12,627 bases of DNA from Kiritimatiellia bacterium (GTDB lineage Bacteria > Verrucomicrobiota > Kiritimatiellia > RFP12 > UBA1067): the NCBI GenBank assembly GCA_900767325.1, contig CAAFYT010000085.1, positions 1 through 12,627 on the forward strand, in the 5' to 3' direction. How positions within the stretch are numbered: the first letter of the stretch is position 1; each line of letters begins with the position of its first letter. Below the pieces are notes generated by a model, which saw nothing but the letters and a program-made list of their open reading frames with translations, searched no databases and was not told the DNA's origin. Below are positions 1 to 6,654 of this stretch, piece by piece. Both the position numbers and the translations under genes were made by a program.

Positions 1-1076
1 AACACCCACGTGATGAGGACGACGAGGAGGAACGTCTCGAGAAGCGTCGTCACGATCTCCTCCATCGACGCGCGAACGGACGCTGTCGTGTCGAAGGCAA
101 CGGCCCACTTCATCCCGTCCGGCATCGCAGGTTCGACCGCCTTCATAACCGCCTGCACCTCGTCGAAGATCTTAAGCGCATTGCCCGTATTGAGCATATA
201 CACCGCGAGCATGACGCCCGTCTGCCCGTTAAACTTGAACATCGTGTTATAACGCTCCGCACCGAGCTCGACCCGCGCGACATCCCTAAGCCGGACGAGC
301 CGGAAGCCATCCCCCGAATCGCGAATAACGATGTCGCCAAACTCCCTGGCCGTCTTCAGGCGTCCATCTGCAAGGATTTTGTACTGGAGCATCTCTCCTG
401 CGCCTTCGCTGCCGACAGCCCCCGCCGCGGCCTGGAGGTTCTGCGAGGCAATCGCCCGCTTCACTTCATCGACCGAGATGCCCATCGCGCGCATCTTCGC
501 CGGATCGAGCCAACAGCGCATCGAGCGCTTGGCCTCGCCAAAGATCGCGACTGACCCGACGCCGTCGATTCGCGCAAGCGTGTCTTTGATGCGGATGTCG
601 GCGAACGTCGAAATGTCAACGAGCGTGTGGGCGGGATTCGTCGAGTGGAGCGCAATTGCGCAGAGCATGTCGGGGGACTTCTTCGCAACCTTGACGCCAT
701 TCGCCTTCACCTCGACCGGCAGCTTCGGCTCCACGAGCTTCACGGCGTTGTTGACATTGACAAGCGCCATGTTCTCATCCGCCCCTGGTTTAAAGGTGAC
801 TGTCAGCGTGTAGTTGCCGGCATTGTCGGACTTTGAGTCAAAGTAGATAAGGTCCTCGACCGAATTGATCTCCGACTCGATTGGCGCGGCGACGGTCGAT
901 GCGATCTCGTCTGCCGATGCGCCCGCGTAGAACGCCGAGACCTCGATCTGCGGCGGCGCGACGGTCGGATATTCCGCGATCGGGAGTCTCAAGGCGCAGA
1001 TCGCCCCTGCCAGGAACAGCGCGATCGAGATGACCGCGGCGGTCTTCGGACGACGTATAAACAGCAGTGACAGCAT
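1..1076 (-). CDS. RND efflux permease, HAE1/AcrB type (N-terminal part, cut by window edge)
   Basis: This is the inner-membrane, proton-driven pump subunit of a tripartite efflux system that exports hydrophobic or amphiphilic compounds. Only the first 358 codons are present; family members are usually just over 1,000 residues, and the reading frame stays open to the window edge. It starts MLSLLFIRRP, followed by the first membrane segment at about residues 11-31. The stretch LPIAEYPTVAPPQIEVSA is the hallmark of AcrB-like porters just after that helix. The periplasmic porter domain fills about 32-335, and the second membrane helix begins near 341 (LLETFLLVVLITWVF). The ATG at 1076-1074 is preceded by AAGGAG with 5-base spacing. 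It lies 9 bases after the adaptor gene, so the two are co-transcribed. No outer-membrane channel gene is visible; it may lie beyond base 1. The family call is firm, but the substrate cannot be told. Confidence 0.93.
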   Translation of the reverse strand, partial: MLSLLFIRRPKTAAVISIALFLAGAICALRLPIAEYPTVAPPQIEVSAFYAGASADEIASTVAAPIESEINSVEDLIYFDSKSDNAGNYTLTVTFKPGADENMALVNVNNAVKLVEPKLPVEVKANGVKVAKKSPDMLCAIALHSTNPAHTLVDISTFADIRIKDTLARIDGVGSVAIFGEAKRSMRCWLDPAKMRAMGISVDEVKRAIASQNLQAAAGAVGSEGAGEMLQYKILADGRLKTAREFGDIVIRDSGDGFRLVRLRDVARVELGAERYNTMFKFNGQTGVMLAVYMLNTGNALKIFDEVQAVMKAVEPAMPDGMKWAVAFDTTASVRASMEEIVTTLLETFLLVVLITWV

Positions 1077-1085
1077 GGTTTCTCC

Positions 1086-2156
1086 TTACATCTCCTTTAC
1101 CGCCGCGCCATCGCGGAGCTTGTGTGTGCCCGCGACAACGAAGGGTTCATCCGCAGCGAGACCGCTTTCGACTAGGATGCGGTCGCCCTGCTGCTCGCCG
1201 ACGGCAACGACGCGCGCTTCGGCCTTTCCGTTCTTTACGACGTAGACGAAGCGCTTCTCTCCCTCGAAAACGAGCGCCGAAAGCGGAATCGCGAGCTTCG
1301 GCTGATCATAGCGGGCGCTCATCAGCAGCTTCACGTAGGCACCGGGACGAAGTGCACCGTCCGAATTGGCACACCGGAAGCGCACCATCACCGTGCCAGT
1401 CGACGAATCGACCTTATTGTCGACAGCGTAGAGCTTCAGTTCGACTGGAACCTCTCGCCCATCGGAGCGGAGCATTCTGAGGTGTGCGTTCTTCTTCACG
1501 TTGCGCTTTTCGAATGCCCAGAACATCCGCTGCTCGGGAATCGACGCAACCACGTCAATCGGATCGATACAGATGACATCTCTGAGTTCGCCGACCTGCG
1601 GCCCCACATTATTGCCCACGTCAAACTTGTAGCGTCCAAGAATCCCATCGACTGGGCTCGTAATCGTACAGTAGGAGAGGTCATTCTCGCAGAGCGCGAC
1701 CTGCGCCTCCGCCGCTTCCAACTCGGCCTTCGCGACATCGCGCGCCAAAACCACGCGGTCGCGCTCGCTCTTCGAGACGCCGCCTTTGGTCTCGGTCGCA
1801 GTGTAGCGCGCTGCCTCCAATTCAGCGAGCGCGAGCTTCGCCTTGAGCTCGGCGGCCTTGGCCTTCGCCGTCTTTAGGTTCGCCTTGTAGATCGTGTCCT
1901 CGATGCGATAGAGAATATCGCCCTTCTTCACGGCCTGACCTTCCTCGCCGTTCCGCTCCCACAGCGTGCCGACGACACGGGCGGTGAGTTTTACTTCCTG
2001 CGAGCCGACCATCCGAGCGACGGCGACATACGGCTCGGTCTCTTCGACCACCGTCGCCTTCGCGGTCTTCACCGCGACAACCCCCTGCTGCGGACCTGCC
2101 GCGAACACTCCAAGCGCATAGCACACCGCACAAAACACAAAACTCAGTTTCTTCAT
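1086..2156 (-). CDS. RND efflux periplasmic adaptor subunit (membrane fusion protein, AcrA/HlyD type)
   Basis: A periplasmic adaptor of 356 residues that bridges the RND pump encoded just downstream to an outer-membrane channel. Residues 1-20 form a signal peptide (MKKLSFVFCAVCYALGVFAA). I see no lipobox, so it looks like a cleaved soluble protein rather than a lipoprotein. The two halves of the lipoyl/barrel-sandwich domain are at about 58-88 and 160-190 (TITSPVDGILG at 164-174). They flank an Ala/Lys/Glu-rich coiled-coil hairpin at about 91-157. The beta-barrel follows, with the typical VDSSTGTVMVRF (249-260) and LRPGAYVKL (269-277). A membrane-proximal domain ends the protein. A longer in-frame ORF reaches 2252, but AAGGAGG lies 6 bases before the ATG at 2156 and the signal peptide starts there. 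The longer version would also overlap the phosphofructokinase gene. Confidence 0.94.
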   Translation of the reverse strand: MKKLSFVFCAVCYALGVFAAGPQQGVVAVKTAKATVVEETEPYVAVARMVGSQEVKLTARVVGTLWERNGEEGQAVKKGDILYRIEDTIYKANLKTAKAKAAELKAKLALAELEAARYTATETKGGVSKSERDRVVLARDVAKAELEAAEAQVALCENDLSYCTITSPVDGILGRYKFDVGNNVGPQVGELRDVICIDPIDVVASIPEQRMFWAFEKRNVKKNAHLRMLRSDGREVPVELKLYAVDNKVDSSTGTVMVRFRCANSDGALRPGAYVKLLMSARYDQPKLAIPLSALVFEGEKRFVYVVKNGKAEARVVAVGEQQGDRILVESGLAADEPFVVAGTHKLRDGAAVKEM

Positions 2157-2162
2157 CTTTTG

Positions 2163-2169
2163 CCTCCTT
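2163..2169 (-). promoter_or_regulatory. Strong ribosome binding site of the efflux adaptor gene
   Basis: AAGGAGG lies 6 bases before the ATG at 2156. It fixes the adaptor start there and rules out the upstream in-frame start at 2252. The gap of about 47 bases after the phosphofructokinase stop could also hold a promoter, but I found no convincing -35/-10 pair, nor a terminator-like hairpin followed by a T-run. Confidence 0.75.
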
Positions 2170-2203
2170 TTAAAGTTTGAAATCAAGATGCCTCTGTTCA
2201 ACT

Positions 2204-3535
2204 TCACTCGAAGAGCACTTCTTGCCCGGAGGAATCGACTACGCACCGCCACAGATCGCCCGAGAGGTTGATCTTCTGCCGTTCAATCGTGGCAAGCGCG
2301 ATCGGCACAACCGTGTAGACCTCGCCGATGTTGCTGCCGATCACGCAATCCGTGCGGCCCGCCATCGCCGCGTGCACGGCGTTGCGCGCCAGCATGTAGC
2401 AGCGAATCGCATCCGTGCCCTTGGCCGGAACGGAGCGGATGGTGTAGCTCGGATCGAAGTACTTCACGGTGTGGTCGATACCCTTGGACTTGAAATGCTC
2501 TACAATGCGCTGCTTGAGGTAGACGCCGATATCCTTCTTGAGCACATTGCCGGAGGCGTCTTTCTCGCTTGCCCCGTCGAAGAAGCGCTGCCCTGCGCCT
2601 TCGGCAACCACGATCACCGCGTGGTCCTTGCCGCTCGCGAAACGGCGTTCGATCGCCTTGAGGAGCCCATGATCGCCGTCGATCTCGAAATCCACTTCGG
2701 GCACGAGGCAGATGTTCACCACCGGATTCGCCATCGAGGAATACGCCGCGATGAAGCCCGAATCACGCCCCATCAGCTTCACGAGACCGATGCCGTTGTG
2801 CGCCCCTTTCGCTTCGGTGTGGGCGCTGCGGATGACGGCCGTCGCCTCGGCAACCGCCGTCTCGAAACCGAAAGAACGCCCCACGAAATAGAGATCGTTG
2901 TCGACCGTTTTCGGAATGCCGACGATCGAGATCTTGAGTCCGCGCCGCAGGACCTCCTCGGCAATGTCGTGGGCGCAGCGCAGCGAACCGTCGCCGCCGA
3001 TGCAGAAGAGAATGTTGATGTTCATCCTCACGAGCGTATCGACGATTTCTTCCGTTGGCTGCTGTCCGCGCGAAGAGCCGAGTATCGTGCCGCCGTTTTC
3101 GTGCACAAGGTCGACAGAGTCTACATCAAGCGGGATGGGCGCGTAGCCGGCGCGCGGCGAAAGCCCCGCGTAGCCATAGCGGATGCCGAAGATCGAGTTG
3201 ATGCCATAGTCCGCCGAGAGAATCTCTACGAGCCCTTTAATCACATTGTTGAGTCCAGGACAAAGCCCCCCCGCAGTCACAATGCCGACGCGTGTCCACG
3301 CCGGATCGTGGAAGATCTTCGCATGCGGACCCGCACGCTCGAACGAGGGCAAATGCCCGAGGCGCAACTTCCAATCGTTCAACTGGTCGATGTTGTTGGT
3401 GACGAGGATGCGCTGCCCCTCGGGAACGAACTCGTGATGCCTCACGGGCGAGTCGATCTTGCATTCGCCGAGCGTTCGCACCGAGCAGTTGTACTTCTCG
3501 CGGTTGGAAAGGATCTTGTCGATGATATCGCCCAT
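2204..3535 (-). CDS. 6-phosphofructokinase, plant-type / long-clade (probably ATP-dependent)
   Basis: A cytoplasmic glycolytic enzyme that phosphorylates fructose 6-phosphate to fructose 1,6-bisphosphate. It has 443 residues, longer than the ~320-residue E. coli PfkA. The extended N-terminal region of about 80 residues is like that of plant, trypanosome and spirochaete enzymes. Motifs seen: TAGGLCPGLN (87-96) in the nucleotide-binding start; GGDGS (180-184); PKTVDND (208-214) with the catalytic Asp212; MGRDSG (255-260); AEGAGQ (311-316). Gly183 at the discriminator position usually marks ATP use, whereas pyrophosphate enzymes carry Asp there. Lys209 in place of glycine is shared with plant-type ATP enzymes and with PPi enzymes, so the donor is likely ATP but not certain. 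The start is the ATG at 3535: AAGGAG (3551-3546) is 10 bases upstream, while the in-frame TTG at 3544 sits 1 base from it, too close to be used. Confidence 0.93.
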   Translation of the reverse strand: MGDIIDKILSNREKYNCSVRTLGECKIDSPVRHHEFVPEGQRILVTNNIDQLNDWKLRLGHLPSFERAGPHAKIFHDPAWTRVGIVTAGGLCPGLNNVIKGLVEILSADYGINSIFGIRYGYAGLSPRAGYAPIPLDVDSVDLVHENGGTILGSSRGQQPTEEIVDTLVRMNINILFCIGGDGSLRCAHDIAEEVLRRGLKISIVGIPKTVDNDLYFVGRSFGFETAVAEATAVIRSAHTEAKGAHNGIGLVKLMGRDSGFIAAYSSMANPVVNICLVPEVDFEIDGDHGLLKAIERRFASGKDHAVIVVAEGAGQRFFDGASEKDASGNVLKKDIGVYLKQRIVEHFKSKGIDHTVKYFDPSYTIRSVPAKGTDAIRCYMLARNAVHAAMAGRTDCVIGSNIGEVYTVVPIALATIERQKINLSGDLWRCVVDSSGQEVLFE

Positions 3536-3545
3536 GTGTATCAAT

Positions 3546-3551
3546 CTCCTT
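3546..3551 (-). promoter_or_regulatory. Ribosome binding site that sets the phosphofructokinase start
   Basis: AAGGAG ends 10 bases before the ATG at 3535 but only 1 base before the alternative in-frame TTG at 3544. This spacing favours the shorter, 443-residue protein. Confidence 0.65.
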
Positions 3552-3565
3552 GGATTAGAGACAAT

Positions 3566-3571
3566 ATTATA
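3566..3571 (-). promoter_or_regulatory. Possible promoter -10 box upstream of phosphofructokinase
   Basis: A perfect TATAAT on the minus strand begins right after the hexosaminidase stop codon (TAG at 3574-3572), 30 bases before the phosphofructokinase ATG. It stands in a short AT-rich patch within GC-rich DNA. I found no TTGACA-like -35 at 16-18 bases, and the preceding bases are not a TGn extended -10. It could still let phosphofructokinase be made independently of the upstream genes. This is an inference from sequence only. Confidence 0.35.
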
Positions 3572-5395
3572 CTACATTTCGCCCCGCTTTTTGGGAAGGT
3601 GTGAAAAATATCTCAACCCCTCAACTTCGTGCGGATGATCACTTTCGCCTTCAATCGGCACAAATGTTCCAATCCACTTCCAACCGCCCTTCTTGGGCAG
3701 GGTCATCTTGACATGGTTGACGCCCTTTACGAGATGAATCTTGGTCGGCGGACGATACCAATAGTCCTCGTCCACCAACGGTTGTTCCTTCGGGTTTCCG
3801 CCCACTCCGGGATGCGTCCATTTCGGCGGCTCGATCGGCTTGCCGTTGAGCGCGATGGTCGCGTCATGCTTGTTCCACTGGCCAAGCTTCGGCGTCGGCG
3901 CATCGCGGCTTCTGCCGTCCGAGCGCGAAAATCCGGTCATCCCGATCCATGCGCCACAGTCGATTTCTCTTGGTGAGACAATCCATGTTTCCAAGGTAAC
4001 CGTTCCCTCATTTCGTTTCACATAGCCCGAATCAAACCAGAAATGCTTTGGATACACGGTTGCGTGGGCGATGTCGCGAGCGATTTCCACTCCCGTTTCG
4101 TCGGTCATTCGCCAACGCATCCCCGTTTGGGCAACATAGGTGAACGGATGGCGCAAATCCTTCAGAACCTTGTCGCGCTGGGCGAGCGTGCGCCGCTCGA
4201 GATCGACCGCCAGCTCAAAACGCGGGTCATCGGGGAATGGCAAGCGCGCAATCAAATCCGCATCGTCCTTCTCCCGTCCGCGCCAAAACGCATCCGACAA
4301 GAGCACAATCGCAGCGTAGCCCGAACTCATCCGAACCATGTCCTCGTTGTCGCCGATCGCATCGTCGTGCCAAATGCAGGCGATGGCGCCGAGTTGTTCG
4401 CTTTCGTCGCCCCAACGACACGGCTTTTGATAGGCCGCGATCGGGAGCAATTCTTCGGCATCGACATGGTTGATGTAATAGCTGCGCTGAGAATCGAGGT
4501 AGGGACATTTGTCGCCGCGTGGATCGACCGCGCCCATCCAAAGTTGCTTCATGTCTTGACCCGGCAAGCGCAAGCCCGGCGACCAGCCCATCAATTTTCG
4601 CCCATTCGCCTTGACACGCCCCGCCCAATGGTCGAGGTGGGTCTGCGGAACCTTCTCGCCCGGTTCGCGCGCCTCGTCGGTACCGAGATGGATGATCGGC
4701 ATGTCCTCGGCGGGAACGAGCGAGCAAAGTTCGTCGATGAGTTCGCCCAAGATCTTCTTCGCCTCCTCGGTCGCCAGCGTCTTGAAGTCGAACGCCTTGC
4801 GGAAGGCGAGCGTATGGCCAGGCATATCGAGCTCGGGGATGATCGTAACGCCCCGCTTCTTCGCATAGGCAACGAGCTCCTTGAATTCGGCTTGCGTGTA
4901 GAACTTTCCGACATTGCGCGAAAACGCCTCCTTGCGCTGCAACTGTGGATACTTCTTCGATTCGAGTCGCCAACCGTAGTTGTCCACGATGTGCCAATGG
5001 AAGACATTGTATTTGTAGCGCGCGAGCTGGTCGATTATGTCCTTAAGCGAAGAAAGCTCCTGGAAGTTGCGCCCGCAGTCGAGCAAGAGTCCGCGGTACT
5101 TGAAGCGCGGCCAATCTTGGATGATGCAATCGGGGAGCTTCTTGCCTTCCGCAAGACGCTTCAATTGCCAGAGCGTCGCCTTGGCATAGCGCTTGCCCTC
5201 TTCATCGCGTGCTTTGATCTTCGCCTCGCCGTTGCGGATGGTGAGAATATAGGCGCCAGGCGAGACGCGTTCCTTGAGCAGGTGGTCGCTCCCTCGATAA
5301 ACCGACATCGGACGCGGCATCAATTCATCCAGACAGTCCGCCCCGAGTGGAGCGGTCACAGCGGCAACGGCAAGGAGTAGCAGGGACTTTAGCAT
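3572..5395 (-). CDS. Secreted beta-N-acetylhexosaminidase, glycoside hydrolase family 20
   Basis: It is expected to cleave terminal GlcNAc or GalNAc from glycans by substrate-assisted catalysis, outside the cytoplasm. It has 607 residues. A signal peptide occupies about 1-19 (MLKSLLLLAVAAVTAPLGA). A reduced N-terminal GH20b-like domain (about 45-85, ending AKATLWQL) precedes the TIM barrel. Barrel landmarks: RFKYRGLLLDCGRNF (97-111), NVFHWHIVDNYGWRLE (130-145), PELDMPGHTLAF (187-198) and the catalytic Asp240-Glu241 pair in HLGTDEAR. Most relatives have GGDE, so Thr239 is unusual. Residues from about 445 form an added C-terminal region, probably beta-sandwich (unassigned). The ATG at 5395 was chosen because AAAGGA is 7 bases upstream and the signal peptide begins there. 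An ATG at 5416 overlapping the mnmE stop (ATGA) would add seven charged residues. The family call is firm; exact substrate unknown. Confidence 0.88.
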   Translation of the reverse strand: MLKSLLLLAVAAVTAPLGADCLDELMPRPMSVYRGSDHLLKERVSPGAYILTIRNGEAKIKARDEEGKRYAKATLWQLKRLAEGKKLPDCIIQDWPRFKYRGLLLDCGRNFQELSSLKDIIDQLARYKYNVFHWHIVDNYGWRLESKKYPQLQRKEAFSRNVGKFYTQAEFKELVAYAKKRGVTIIPELDMPGHTLAFRKAFDFKTLATEEAKKILGELIDELCSLVPAEDMPIIHLGTDEAREPGEKVPQTHLDHWAGRVKANGRKLMGWSPGLRLPGQDMKQLWMGAVDPRGDKCPYLDSQRSYYINHVDAEELLPIAAYQKPCRWGDESEQLGAIACIWHDDAIGDNEDMVRMSSGYAAIVLLSDAFWRGREKDDADLIARLPFPDDPRFELAVDLERRTLAQRDKVLKDLRHPFTYVAQTGMRWRMTDETGVEIARDIAHATVYPKHFWFDSGYVKRNEGTVTLETWIVSPREIDCGAWIGMTGFSRSDGRSRDAPTPKLGQWNKHDATIALNGKPIEPPKWTHPGVGGNPKEQPLVDEDYWYRPPTKIHLVKGVNHVKMTLPKKGGWKWIGTFVPIEGESDHPHEVEGLRYFSHLPKKRGEM

Positions 5396-5412
5396 CGTTC
5401 TTTCCTTTCTTT

Positions 5413-6654
5413 TCATTTTCCAACGCAAAAACGCGAGAAGAGGTTGTCAAGAAGATCTTCGGAATAGATCGCGCCGACGAGATCGCCGAGCTTTTCCGCC
5501 ACGCTCCGCATGGCATTCGCCGTCAACACGAGATCAGCTATCTCGCGGGGCATTTCGGCAAGGGCGGCGATCAGCGGCTCTGCGCGCAGCGCGCTCGCCT
5601 CGGGCACGAGCGTCTCCAACCGCGCGACGAGCGCGCGCTTGAGTTCGTCCAACCCCTCGCCCGTCTTCGCCGAGACGTTCAGCCCCTCGCCGCGACCAAG
5701 GTCGCATTTCGCATGAAGAATGATCGTATTCGCCGCCTCGATCTTCGCGCCGCCGAGCACAAGGACGATGTCGGCCCGGGCGATCAGGTCCTTGGCGCGG
5801 CGCACGCCCTCGGCCTCAATCGCATCGTCCGTTTCTCGGAGTCCCGCTGTGTCCACGAGGCGAATCGGCCAGCCCTCGAGTGAGAGCCAGTCCTCAACCG
5901 AATCACGCGTCGTGCCGGGCCTCTCGCTGACCAGCACGCGATCGGACTCAAGGAGCGCATTCATCAGCGACGACTTCCCCGCATTCGGCGGACCCGCCAG
6001 CACAACGAGTGCGCCCGAAGAGAGTAGATGTCCCTCATGAACGCGCCGAAGCTCCAATTCCATCTTCGAGCGAAGCGATGCGAGGCGCACGGCGAGGCGC
6101 GGCACGAACGACTCGCCGAGCTCCTCTTCGTCGAGGTCGAGCGCATGCTCAAGTTCGGCCGAAATCGCCAGCGCCTCCTCATAGAGCGCGCGTTCGCCCT
6201 TGCGTTGCGAGCCATCCAGAACCCGAAGCGCGGCATCGGCAGCACGCGCCGTTCTGGCCTCGATGAGATTCAGCGTTCCCTCGGCCTGCGCGTAGTCGAT
6301 GCGCCCATTGAGGAGCGCGCGCGCCGTAAACTCGCCGCGCTTCGCCAACCGCGCACCCGCGGCGATCAGGGCCTCGAGTATGCGGCGGGATGTAACATCG
6401 CCGCCATGGCACTGAAACTCCACAACATCCTCACCCGTGTAGGAATGCGGCGCGGCAAACGCCAGCACGATGGCCTTGTCGAGAAGCCGCCCCTCCCAGA
6501 CAACGCGCCGAAGGGAGAAGCGCCCCGGCTCGACCGGCTTTCCCGTGAGATGCTTGGCGAGGCCGAACACCTCACTCCCGCTCGCGCGAATCACGGCGAT
6601 GCCGCTTGGCCCCGATGCGGTGGCGAGCGCGACGATCGTATCCGCGAACGACAT
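5413..6654 (-). CDS. mnmE: tRNA modification GTPase MnmE (TrmE), with divergent G4 motif
   Basis: With MnmG it installs the (carboxymethyl)aminomethyl group on wobble uridine 34 of certain tRNAs, using methylene-tetrahydrofolate and GTP. Order of parts: N-terminal folate-binding domain (start MSFADTIVALATASGPSGIAVIR; YTGEDVVEFQCHGG at 72-85), helical domain, then G domain. G1 is GPPNAGKSS (221-229), with Asn224 at the position that coordinates K+ in the E. coli enzyme. Switch I is GTTRD (247-251), G3 is DTAG (268-271) and G5 is SAK (328-330). The C-terminus FCVGK matches the invariant FC[IV]GK tail. At 413 residues it is shorter than the usual ~450. The missing length is mostly between G3 and G4, and G4 reads AKCD (315-318) rather than NKxD. 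Its ATG overlaps the antiporter stop (TAATG), and no good Shine-Dalgarno is visible, so translation is probably coupled. Confidence 0.95.
   Translation of the reverse strand: MSFADTIVALATASGPSGIAVIRASGSEVFGLAKHLTGKPVEPGRFSLRRVVWEGRLLDKAIVLAFAAPHSYTGEDVVEFQCHGGDVTSRRILEALIAAGARLAKRGEFTARALLNGRIDYAQAEGTLNLIEARTARAADAALRVLDGSQRKGERALYEEALAISAELEHALDLDEEELGESFVPRLAVRLASLRSKMELELRRVHEGHLLSSGALVVLAGPPNAGKSSLMNALLESDRVLVSERPGTTRDSVEDWLSLEGWPIRLVDTAGLRETDDAIEAEGVRRAKDLIARADIVLVLGGAKIEAANTIILHAKCDLGRGEGLNVSAKTGEGLDELKRALVARLETLVPEASALRAEPLIAALAEMPREIADLVLTANAMRSVAEKLGDLVGAIYSEDLLDNLFSRFCVGK

Noticed and set aside
331..813. Plus-strand open frame over the efflux permease
   Set aside because: The minus strand is continuously open here and gives an unmistakable AcrB-like N-terminus; the plus frame has no recognisable motif.
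2157..2252. Adaptor start at 2252 (388 residues)
   Set aside because: It would put 32 basic residues before a normal signal peptide, and the strong AAGGAGG at 2169-2163 points to the ATG at 2156.
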